42,517 bases of DNA. It comes from a virus. The stretch covers positions 1-42,517 of IMG/VR virus record IMGVR_UViG_3300010334_000104; one strand, given 5' to 3'. How positions within the stretch are numbered: the stretch's first letter is position 1; each line of letters opens with the position of its first letter. The notes under the pieces were generated by a model, which was given only the letters and a program-made list of their open reading frames with translations, ran no database searches and had not been told where the DNA came from. Of the stretch, positions 7,069 through 13,469 are shown piece by piece. The translations under genes were made by a program, and so were the position numbers.

Positions 7069-7096
7069 GTCATAAAATTGCTTTTATCGGCCTATA
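7048..7096 (-). promoter_or_regulatory. Long inverted repeat over the SNF2 promoter (operator candidate)
   Basis: ATATAGACCGATAAA and TTTATCGGCCTATAT form a 15-bp inverted repeat with one mismatch, with a further GCAA/TTGC pairing inside. It covers the -35 box and spacer, so a repressor bound here would block the promoter. The neighbouring 7097-7150 holds no gene. Confidence 0.6.
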
Positions 7097-7150
7097 TTTC
7101 ATGTATATTAGGAACGCACGCGCATAGCACACGGTACGCTTATTTGTCAA

Positions 7151-7675
7151 CTAATCTTTAAATAAGGCTAGGAAAGCTTTTTGAACATTGTCTGCTTTAT
7201 TCTTACGTTGAACTGGTTGAGTAGTTTTTTTCTTAGGAAGATTAACTGGCCTACTATGATAATGCTCTGGAAGAATATCATTAACAGGTTTATCCGGATT
7301 GTTTTCGTACCATTCTTCCCAATAGTTATCTCTCCAATAAATAGTGGGATGAGTTGGTGGCGGCATTTCTAACTGAAGTTTCTTAGTAGACCTAAATGGT
7401 GTTGTTAAAGTATGCTCCCCATTTTTAGGTAGCTTGCGATATTCAGTTCCTCCCTTTAATACATCTGGATTATCGGATGAAACTGGTTCTAAATTTACGT
7501 AATGCATTACTGCTTTACACATTCTCCCACAACTAGGGCAAGTTTCTACACCTGTTCCATTTAATTGTACGTAACAAGTTATAGAAGTTGGTTGAGGGGG
7601 GCTGTAAGAACAAATTTCACAATGATTATTGGGAGTTGTTGAACAAAGAATTTTTACGTAATAGCTGTTGTGCAT
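7151..7675 (-). CDS. Zinc-ribbon-like hypothetical protein (174 aa)
   Basis: Residues about 15-55 contain two cysteine pairs (HCEIC and TCPSCGRMC) spaced as in a zinc ribbon, followed by a His. The rest is Pro-rich and basic at the C-terminus (KKKTTQPVQRKNK), with no recognised enzyme domain. DNA or RNA binding is the likely job. I prefer ATG at 7675 to TTG at 7687; neither has a strong Shine-Dalgarno site. It sits between DNA polymerase and SNF2 helicase, so it may be a replication accessory factor. Confidence 0.7.
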   Translation of the reverse strand: MHNSYYVKILCSTTPNNHCEICSYSPPQPTSITCYVQLNGTGVETCPSCGRMCKAVMHYVNLEPVSSDNPDVLKGGTEYRKLPKNGEHTLTTPFRSTKKLQLEMPPPTHPTIYWRDNYWEEWYENNPDKPVNDILPEHYHSRPVNLPKKKTTQPVQRKNKADNVQKAFLALFKD

Positions 7676-7753
7676 GATATTTGACAAAAAGGGACCCTAG
7701 TTAACTGTAAACTTATATCTTACTAGCTTTACAGACTGTAGTTGTAATTAACA

Positions 7754-10087
7754 CTACTCACCCCACCTATCCATAATTTTGTAGTCAACTTCAAATTTAA
7801 CATTAGTTTTAAAAGGAACATCTTCCATTCTTCCGGTTATCTCTTTAGGATCAAATCCTATGGGTATGCTTGCAAGAAAAGCATCGTGAATAAGAAAGTG
7901 AGATTTAATAGGTAACTCCCTATCGCATCTCATAGAACACAAAGAGTTAAGATCAGATGAGCTACCTTGAATACCTGAGTTAGACATTTGTTTAAGAACT
8001 TCGTCCCAGTTACTTTCAGTAAGTAGTGGGAATCTTCTTTTCCTTCCAAATATAGTGGTAGTATAGTAATTCTTGATAGCTTCACTGAGCATTTCAGTAG
8101 ACCAAAGAAATAGAGTTCTAAACTTATCTCGTGGCATGTCTACAATCTTATTAGCAAGCTCCATTGTCATACCGGGAAACTCTTTCTTTAGATTATAAAA
8201 AGCTGCTCTGGCATCCATGCGATACATAACACCAAAGTTTCCAGATTTAGCAACAAATCTCTGGTCCGGTGTAATATCATAGATACCAAAAATAAGTCTA
8301 GCCATATCAGTATGCATGTCATTACCTGAATTAATATAATCAATTAAAACTTGATCATTGCTCATATGAGCGCCCATCCTAAGTTCTAGCTGTTTATAGT
8401 CAACCTCAATTAATTGCATACCCTCATCTGGTATAAACATACGCTTAATTAGTGGTCCTTTTCTTTTGGGGATTGTCTGGACTAATTCAGCAGAAAGTCT
8501 TCCAGTAGAAGTACCTGCTTGTCTAAACTCTGCATGAATACGACCATCTGGTCTAAGTAATCCCTCTCTCAAAACACCATTTACTTCTCTGCCGTAAATA
8601 CCATAAACATAAGTATTTAGTAGCTTAGATAGAGTTCTAAACTCTACAATTAAATCTAAAGCCTCTGACTTCTCGGGGAATCTAGCAATCAAACTAGAAA
8701 TAGTTTTTTCGTCGGTAGACCTCTTCCCACCTTGAATAGGAAACTGCATTTCATCATATAGTAGGACTGCTAATTGTTGTGGGGAAGCCATATTAATATC
8801 AGATAACCCCACTAGATCTCTGAATCTTTCTTGGGTATGACTTATATCTTCGGTAAGATCTTTTTCTACTTCTTCTACATAAGAAAGATCAATCAAAATA
8901 CCATTCGCAGACATTTTGTTTACAAATGGGATAACTGGCCTTACTACAGTATTGTAAGCATCCCATACATTATCTTTTTTAAGTTCTGGAACTAAAGCAT
9001 CGTACAACCCATAAGTAACATCTACGTCATAAGCTAGATACTCATGCATTAAGTCTTTAGGACAGAACTGCATTTTAGATATGTAAGGTTTTACTGGTCC
9101 ATCCCAATCAGGTGCGCCAAGTATTTTTTGACCTAATGTTTTAAGATCTTTGGCCGCCCATTCATTAGTTCTCTCATCTATTTGATGATACATTAGCATA
9201 GTGTCATCAATATTAGTAAGACGAATGCCATAATGAACATTAAAAAACTTATACTCATGAACTGCATTGTGAACAATTACATGAGTATTAGGATTAAAAT
9301 GATCTTTGTTTCTTAAAAATACTTCGTTAGGAATAATGTAAGTACCGGTTATATGTTTTATACCTGTTACTAGAATAAAAGCATTGTAAGGATTAAACCC
9401 AGTAGTATTTTCAATATCTAAAGAACATACTTCGCCTTCTTGCGCAAGTAGTTTAAAAAGATCAATACATTTTTGATCATCATCTACAATAATATAAGAT
9501 CGTTTGCCCCAATCTCTTTTTGTAGTGGGATCTGTTTGTTCTATAGCAAATCCAATATCTTGAACAAAAGACGGAAAACTTGCATGATTTTTGGGATTGA
9601 GAACAAATTTAGGACTAAAAGTTACTATGGTGGGTATGCCCTGAAACTTGTGTATTTTGTTTCTATTTTTGGAAATAGATTCTACTTCTAATAAAGCAGA
9701 ACACAAATTACTACCAAACAAAATAATAGTTTTTGGCCTTACTAAAGATATTTCGCTTACAAGTCTTCCATTACATTGAAATAATTCGTGTGGGCTAGGT
9801 GGCCTGTCTGATAAGTGTCTACAGCTTGCACCATAAGTAGCATAAACAGTTATCTCTCTGCCAAGCTGCTGAGAAATTTCTTGAATTACTTTATGAACTG
9901 TCTTAGCACTTCTACCTGAAAATTGTTTGCCAGAATAATGTTCGCTGGATTCTGGATTTTCAAAAATCAAAAATAGGTCGGGAGATTCAGTTACCCCCGA
10001 CCCGTTAAGAATTTTATTGTTACCAGTATTTAATGTGCAGGCCTCACAGTTAGGTTTTGTTAGGTTTAATAAGTTGTTGTATCTCAT
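7754..10087 (-). CDS. UDG-like domain fused to family A DNA polymerase
   Basis: Residues about 10-190 match family 4 uracil-DNA glycosylases: four cysteines placed for an iron-sulphur cluster (NCEAC, GASC, FQC) and an RPKTIILFG strand. Their usual GEAPG motif reads IFENPES and the HPS motif reads SPK, so glycosylase activity is doubtful. A DnaQ-like 3'-5' exonuclease follows (LDIE; HNAVHE, where HNxxFD is usual; YDVDVT). The polymerase domain has motif A DYKQLELR, motif B KSGNFGVMYR and motif C LIHDA. Motif C lacks the Glu of the usual HDE, and YR replaces YG in motif B. This is the likely replicative polymerase of the phage. Similar UDG-polymerase fusions are, as I recall, known in SPO1-type phages. 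Confidence 0.93.
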   Translation of the reverse strand: MRYNNLLNLTKPNCEACTLNTGNNKILNGSGVTESPDLFLIFENPESSEHYSGKQFSGRSAKTVHKVIQEISQQLGREITVYATYGASCRHLSDRPPSPHELFQCNGRLVSEISLVRPKTIILFGSNLCSALLEVESISKNRNKIHKFQGIPTIVTFSPKFVLNPKNHASFPSFVQDIGFAIEQTDPTTKRDWGKRSYIIVDDDQKCIDLFKLLAQEGEVCSLDIENTTGFNPYNAFILVTGIKHITGTYIIPNEVFLRNKDHFNPNTHVIVHNAVHEYKFFNVHYGIRLTNIDDTMLMYHQIDERTNEWAAKDLKTLGQKILGAPDWDGPVKPYISKMQFCPKDLMHEYLAYDVDVTYGLYDALVPELKKDNVWDAYNTVVRPVIPFVNKMSANGILIDLSYVEEVEKDLTEDISHTQERFRDLVGLSDINMASPQQLAVLLYDEMQFPIQGGKRSTDEKTISSLIARFPEKSEALDLIVEFRTLSKLLNTYVYGIYGREVNGVLREGLLRPDGRIHAEFRQAGTSTGRLSAELVQTIPKRKGPLIKRMFIPDEGMQLIEVDYKQLELRMGAHMSNDQVLIDYINSGNDMHTDMARLIFGIYDITPDQRFVAKSGNFGVMYRMDARAAFYNLKKEFPGMTMELANKIVDMPRDKFRTLFLWSTEMLSEAIKNYYTTTIFGRKRRFPLLTESNWDEVLKQMSNSGIQGSSSDLNSLCSMRCDRELPIKSHFLIHDAFLASIPIGFDPKEITGRMEDVPFKTNVKFEVDYKIMDRWGE

Positions 10088-10220
10088 TTTCTAAATGATC
10101 TCTCACTTCGTGAAGAACTAATCTCTTAGAATCCCCGTCAATTTGATTTTCATCGGCCGCTATTTGTCCAATTTTATATCGGATATATTCACGGACTGCT
10201 TGAAGAGTTTTTATATCCAT
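10050..10220 (-). CDS. Small hypothetical protein (56 aa) before the polymerase
   Basis: A reading frame begins just after the tRNA and overlaps the polymerase start by 38 nt. The product (MDIKTLQAVREYIRYKIGQI...) is a charged, largely helical protein rich in Glu, Asp and Arg. No Shine-Dalgarno site is seen. The overlap suggests translational coupling to the polymerase. Function unknown. Confidence 0.6.
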   Translation of the reverse strand: MDIKTLQAVREYIRYKIGQIAADENQIDGDSKRLVLHEVRDHLENEIQQLIKPNKT

Positions 10221-10232
10221 GATTTTAATTAG

Positions 10233-10305
10233 TGGGCCCTATAGGAATTGAACCTATGACCAAACGGTTATGAGCCGTCCGCTCTTACCACTGAGCTAAG
10301 AGCCC
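10233..10305 (-). tRNA. tRNA with CAU anticodon (Met type)
   Basis: A full cloverleaf of 73 nt: acceptor stem GGGCTCT/AGGGCCC (one G-U pair), D-arm AGCTCAGTGGTAAGAGC, anticodon stem ACGG/CCGT with loop CTCATAA (anticodon CAT), and T-arm with GGTTCAATTCC. The 3' CCA is not encoded, so a CCA-adding enzyme is needed. CAU can be elongator Met, initiator Met or lysidine-modified Ile; the acceptor begins with a normal G-C pair, which argues against a bacterial-type initiator. It is embedded in the leftward replication operon and is probably excised from that transcript. Confidence 0.93.
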
Positions 10306-10311
10306 AATAAT

Positions 10312-10390
10312 TAGATTTAATGGGGGAGTTATTCAGGTCAAGATCAAACCCCTAAGTAATTACTTATCTTAGTTACCCCCACTAAATCTA
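10312..10390 (-). terminator. Long stem between the ssDNA-binding gene and the tRNA
   Basis: TAGATTTAATGGGGG (10312-10326) and CCCCCACTAAATCTA (10376-10390) pair over 15 positions (one G-U in RNA). The loop contains a perfect 14-bp palindrome TAAGTAATTACTTA (10353-10366). One arm overlaps the stop of the upstream gene. Likely an RNA-processing or partial termination element that frees the tRNA. Confidence 0.55.
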
Positions 10391-10897
10391 GCTAGCAAAT
10401 AGGTTTGCTACATCCTCCGCAGATACTGCGCCAGATTGAGAAGCAATTCCGGAAGTATCTTTGGTACCGTAAACGAAAAATTCATCTACTCGGTTTTGTT
10501 CAATTTCATTTCCTTCGCTATCTTTACCCTTTCCAATGAAAATTTGAACATCAAGTTCTTTTCCAAAAAGATCTTCTTCATCAATACTAATTTCTGCAGG
10601 AGTAGAAGCTAGATTAAGAACATTTAGCAAATTAAACAAACCTCGGTTTGCAGATCGGCCAGTCCTATCCAAAGAAGGATTCAAAGTTAGCATAGCAAAA
10701 ACAATTCGTCCAGCAAATGCTCCCTTAGTAATTTCTAGTTGTAGATTTAGATAAGGATATTTTCGATTTCCTTGTGCATCAGTTTCATCTTTAGGTTGTT
10801 TTACTTTGGCCTCTTTAATTACAACTTGATAAAAGTCTTTAGGAAGAGGAACGTTTTCGGTTACAAGATCAGTGAAGTTTACTTGAAATACTGCCAT
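10388..10897 (-). CDS. Putative phage single-stranded DNA-binding protein
   Basis: A 169-aa protein with a beta-rich core (KDFYQVVIKEAKVKQ..., YPYLNLQLEITKGAFAGRIVFAMLTL) and a low-complexity acidic tail, resembling DUF669-type phage proteins considered OB-fold ssDNA-binding proteins. It lies directly after the Sak4-like ATPase and nuclease genes, the usual place for such a protein in phage recombination modules. A role in protecting ssDNA and loading the recombinase is inferred. Start ATG at 10897, 6 bp after the upstream stop. Confidence 0.65.
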   Translation of the reverse strand: MAVFQVNFTDLVTENVPLPKDFYQVVIKEAKVKQPKDETDAQGNRKYPYLNLQLEITKGAFAGRIVFAMLTLNPSLDRTGRSANRGLFNLLNVLNLASTPAEISIDEEDLFGKELDVQIFIGKGKDSEGNEIEQNRVDEFFVYGTKDTSGIASQSGAVSAEDVANLFAS

Positions 10898-10902
10898 TTC
10901 TT

Positions 10903-11643
10903 TTAGTTTCCATAACGTAGATCATAGACTTTTTTTAATGTGGGGTCTACTATATCTACACTTAGCTTCCCACCCTCAGAGCAATCTTTTCCAAAAGTTT
11001 TACCTTTTGGATAACATCGCAATACACGACGATCATTCAATAAACTTAAATGGCCTGTTTGTTTTAATGCTCCCGGAATATCATTTTTAAGTTTGCCGTA
11101 CAACTGAGGCATTAAATGATTTAAAGTGGGAGAATCTTCACCTTCATCTTTATAAGAGAAAGATGTATAGAAAAGATGACAAGGCCAAGTTCCCATATTT
11201 CTAATTACATTTTTCATTGCAATTCTAGAAATACCATACTCGGGTTGCATAGCAACTCCTTCAAAATTTCTTTTAGATGGTGCAATTCCTGAAACTGAAA
11301 TTGCATTTAACAAAGACAGTTCATCTAGTTCTGAAAGACTATCTGTTAATACTGCCCCACCTTTATACGGGAAGTTGTCATCTTGAGATTTATCTGACAA
11401 CATATTTACTACCGCAAAGTATTGTTTAAAGTTAGTTATCCGAAGTACGTTAATTTTTCCGGGTACTGGCTTTAAAATACTATCGGCTGTAATGTATTCG
11501 CACTTTGATTCAATGGAATCGGTGTTACCTTCAATGTCTAGTAACAAAACATTTTTAACACCGGGAATATCTAAGGCAGTTCCTAACAAAACTGTCTTTC
11601 CAATTCCCGGTACTCCGTGAATAAGTAGTCTTAAATAGTTCAT
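10903..11643 (-). CDS. Sak4-like RecA-fold ATPase (single-strand annealing/recombinase)
   Basis: 246 aa with Walker A GVPGIGKT at residues 10-17, an LLLDIEG strand and a Walker B-like GGAVLTDSLSEL segment near residue 100. This is the AAA_24/Sak4 family of phage RecA-core ATPases, which act with a phage ssDNA-binding protein in recombination; the gene for such a protein is next downstream. The ATG overlaps the upstream nuclease stop (ATGA). The order nuclease, Sak4, SSB makes a compact recombination cassette. Confidence 0.85.
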   Translation of the reverse strand: MNYLRLLIHGVPGIGKTVLLGTALDIPGVKNVLLLDIEGNTDSIESKCEYITADSILKPVPGKINVLRITNFKQYFAVVNMLSDKSQDDNFPYKGGAVLTDSLSELDELSLLNAISVSGIAPSKRNFEGVAMQPEYGISRIAMKNVIRNMGTWPCHLFYTSFSYKDEGEDSPTLNHLMPQLYGKLKNDIPGALKQTGHLSLLNDRRVLRCYPKGKTFGKDCSEGGKLSVDIVDPTLKKVYDLRYGN

Positions 11644-12638
11644 CTTTCTGAATCTGGTTTACGGTTGAAGTCCATTTGAATTAATGATCTTACGTTTAGT
11701 TTTTTATCTTCGTGTTCGCATAGATTATTGTAAGGACATTTTGCACAGCCATCAAATATAGAACTAGAATAAATCGGATAATTTTCTTCTCTAGCTTTTT
11801 TAATCCAATGTCTTAAATTTTCTCCAAAAGAATCTAGTTGTTCATTAGTACGTCGTGCTTCATATCTCTTTACAATATTAGATCCACGTTCCTGTAAAAA
11901 GTCAAGTTCTTTTTGATAGTCAGCTTTGTTTAGATTTAATTTTTCAATTGCTTCTAAAAACAATCGGTAAGAAGTTTGGTTTAAACTTTTTTGTGCTTTA
12001 GATAGCTTCCCACTGTCAAGAATATCTGGATACTTTGGTGGTTCTTTTCTAATACAATTAAGAGTTAAAGATTTTGCTCCAATTTTTAGTTCTCTTGCCG
12101 CCCACAAATATCCAGTAATTTGAAAGTCAAATAAAAGATTATCTTCATCTGGCAAATTTTTGTAGAACTTATGATCCATAATTCTAATTATCGGATCGTT
12201 TGGATTAGTCCAGTCTGTATACAAAAGATCAAAAGTAAAAGCTATTGGTTGTTCATCAATTACTATTGTTCTTTCGTCTTCTACAGATAATACTTCAAAA
12301 GTTTCAGATTTGTACTCATAAACATATTCGTTCATTAATGATTTTATGAGATTTCCGTTATCAGTATCAGGAATTTCGTATGAAGTTTTGGAATATCTAG
12401 CTGCTAATGCTTTATGTCCTATAACTCCAATGTCAAAATACTCCGGTGTTTGATAATAGTTTGGAACAATTCTAAACTTTTTTTCGTACTTAAAACGTCT
12501 TGGACATCTTAGAAAAAGATTAATGTCTGTAATGTGAAGATTCTGTATTAGTTTTGATTCAGTTTTAGTTTCAGTTTGAGTTGGTTGTTCGGTAGTTTGA
12601 ATCAGTCCCCAATTTAATTTTATAGGCTTTTTTCCCAT
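11640..12638 (-). CDS. Cas4/RecB-like PD-(D/E)XK nuclease with Fe-S cysteines
   Basis: 332 aa. The N-terminal ITDINLFLRCPRRFKYE motif, the catalytic DHKF (D-x-K), the QITGYLWAA motif (QxxxY) and the C-terminal CAKCPYNNLC triplet together mark a RecB-type nuclease with a four-cysteine iron-sulphur cluster, as in Cas4 and AddB. It probably resects DNA ends for the Sak4-like protein encoded next. The ATG lies 8 nt after a TACAAT box with a TTGACA -35, so the mRNA is probably leaderless. Confidence 0.88.
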   Translation of the reverse strand: MGKKPIKLNWGLIQTTEQPTQTETKTESKLIQNLHITDINLFLRCPRRFKYEKKFRIVPNYYQTPEYFDIGVIGHKALAARYSKTSYEIPDTDNGNLIKSLMNEYVYEYKSETFEVLSVEDERTIVIDEQPIAFTFDLLYTDWTNPNDPIIRIMDHKFYKNLPDEDNLLFDFQITGYLWAARELKIGAKSLTLNCIRKEPPKYPDILDSGKLSKAQKSLNQTSYRLFLEAIEKLNLNKADYQKELDFLQERGSNIVKRYEARRTNEQLDSFGENLRHWIKKAREENYPIYSSSIFDGCAKCPYNNLCEHEDKKLNVRSLIQMDFNRKPDSER

Positions 12639-12646
12639 GTAGATTT

Positions 12647-12676
12647 ATTGTACCACACAAGGGACTATATTGTCAA
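12647..12676 (-). promoter_or_regulatory. Leaderless-type promoter of the recombination operon
   Basis: Leftward TTGACA (12671-12676), 18-nt spacer, TACAAT (12647-12652), and the ATG of the nuclease 8 nt after the -10 box. Transcription would start at or beside the start codon. Confidence 0.75.
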
Positions 12677-12682
12677 CACTTA

Positions 12683-13177
12683 TTATCTTTTAAGTAACGT
12701 TTGCTTATCAAATATAATCTCAGGCATTTTAGGTTGTTTAGGCATAAGATAATCTACAGCAAAAACTATTCCATGTCTACATGCGCTTCCATAGTGGGAT
12801 GTTAATGAGTGTATTTTTGGATACCATAATTCCGCTGCTTTTCGTCTAGCGGGGTCTTGTTCAAAATAAGTTATTTTTAATTTAGTACAAAGATATTTTA
12901 GAACACCTATCATTTCTATTGGTATTCTTACTTCTTGAGGAGTGGGGTACCTTGTGTTTATTACAATCGACTCATAAAGAAAGATAGTGTTCTCTTTGTT
13001 TAATCTGTTTAAATGGTCTTCGGCCAATACGTAATTAGAAAACTCGCCAGCCTCGAATATGGTGATACTATTACACTCGCGATCTAATCTTATACGCGCG
13101 TAACCCGTGGTGCCTCCCGGATCATAAATAAGCAATTCATTAAATTGTTTAAGAGTCTGTCTAGTATCAATCTTCAC
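12683..13177 (-). CDS. RuvC-like RNase H-fold protein (putative Holliday junction resolvase)
   Basis: 164 aa. The N-terminal YDPGGTTGYA strand carries the first Asp of RuvC-like nucleases, FLYESIV supplies a Glu, and a C-terminal helix SACRHGIVFAVDYL resembles the last motif, though the usual DA pair there reads SA. Such phage proteins resolve branched DNA before packaging. It starts with GTG, supported by GGAGGAG 4 nt upstream, inside the end of the XRE gene. One catalytic position looks altered, so activity is uncertain. Confidence 0.65.
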   Translation of the reverse strand: MKIDTRQTLKQFNELLIYDPGGTTGYARIRLDRECNSITIFEAGEFSNYVLAEDHLNRLNKENTIFLYESIVINTRYPTPQEVRIPIEMIGVLKYLCTKLKITYFEQDPARRKAAELWYPKIHSLTSHYGSACRHGIVFAVDYLMPKQPKMPEIIFDKQTLLKR

Positions 13178-13370
13178 GAATCTCCTCCAATAATTCTATA
13201 GGAGTTTTGTCCCAGTTAAAGTATTTAGATATAGAACACAGAACTGAATACCCCACTTGCTTCTTTCCAGTCTCTAAATGAGAAATACATTTTTGAGATA
13301 CCCCTATTATTTTTCCAAGATCCGACTGACTAAGACCTTTTTTTCTTCTTATATATTCTATTTGTTTCAT
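13167..13370 (-). CDS. XRE-family helix-turn-helix regulator (67 aa)
   Basis: A compact Cro/C1-type HTH: QSDLGKIIGVSQKCISHLETGKK spans helices 2 and 3, preceded by EYIRRKKGLS. The length equals a single DNA-binding domain, as in Cro-like proteins. It is divergent from the primase-helicase gene across 99 bp that contain both promoters and an 8-bp inverted repeat, so it probably represses both directions. No integrase is visible, so there is no evidence for lysogeny. Confidence 0.9.
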   Translation of the reverse strand: MKQIEYIRRKKGLSQSDLGKIIGVSQKCISHLETGKKQVGYSVLCSISKYFNWDKTPIELLEEIRED

Positions 13371-13384
13371 AGCAATACATATTT

Positions 13385-13414
13385 ATTATACCTTAAACAA
13401 AGCCTTAAAGTCAA
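13385..13414 (-). promoter_or_regulatory. Promoter of the XRE regulator
   Basis: Leftward TTGACT (13409-13414), 18-nt spacer, perfect TATAAT (13385-13390). The ATG is 14 nt beyond the -10 box, which leaves a leader of about 7 nt. Confidence 0.85.
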
Positions 13415-13434
13415 TACATACCTAACTATTGACT
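13409..13434. promoter_or_regulatory. Operator candidate between the divergent promoters
   Basis: AGTCAATA (13409-13416) and TATTGACT (13427-13434) form a perfect 8-bp inverted repeat with a 10-bp spacer. Each arm contains one of the two -35 boxes, so a dimeric HTH protein bound here would shut both promoters. Confidence 0.65.
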
Positions 13435-13458
13435 TTTAAATAAACCTTATGGTATAGT
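13429..13458 (+). promoter_or_regulatory. Promoter of the primase-helicase gene
   Basis: Rightward TTGACT (13429-13434), 18-nt spacer, TATAGT (13453-13458). The ATG is 11 nt beyond the -10 box, so the mRNA is nearly leaderless. Confidence 0.8.
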
Positions 13459-13469
13459 TGAAAGACTAG

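Noticed and set aside
2894-7700. Shared GGGTCCC blocks near 2905 and 7692 as a regulatory repeat
   Set aside because: Similarity is short (GGGTCCC...CAAATAT), one copy lies after a gene and the other before one, and nothing else supports a common role.
13167-13370. Temperate phage repressor
   Set aside because: No integrase, excisionase or attachment site is visible, so the XRE protein cannot be taken as proof of lysogeny.
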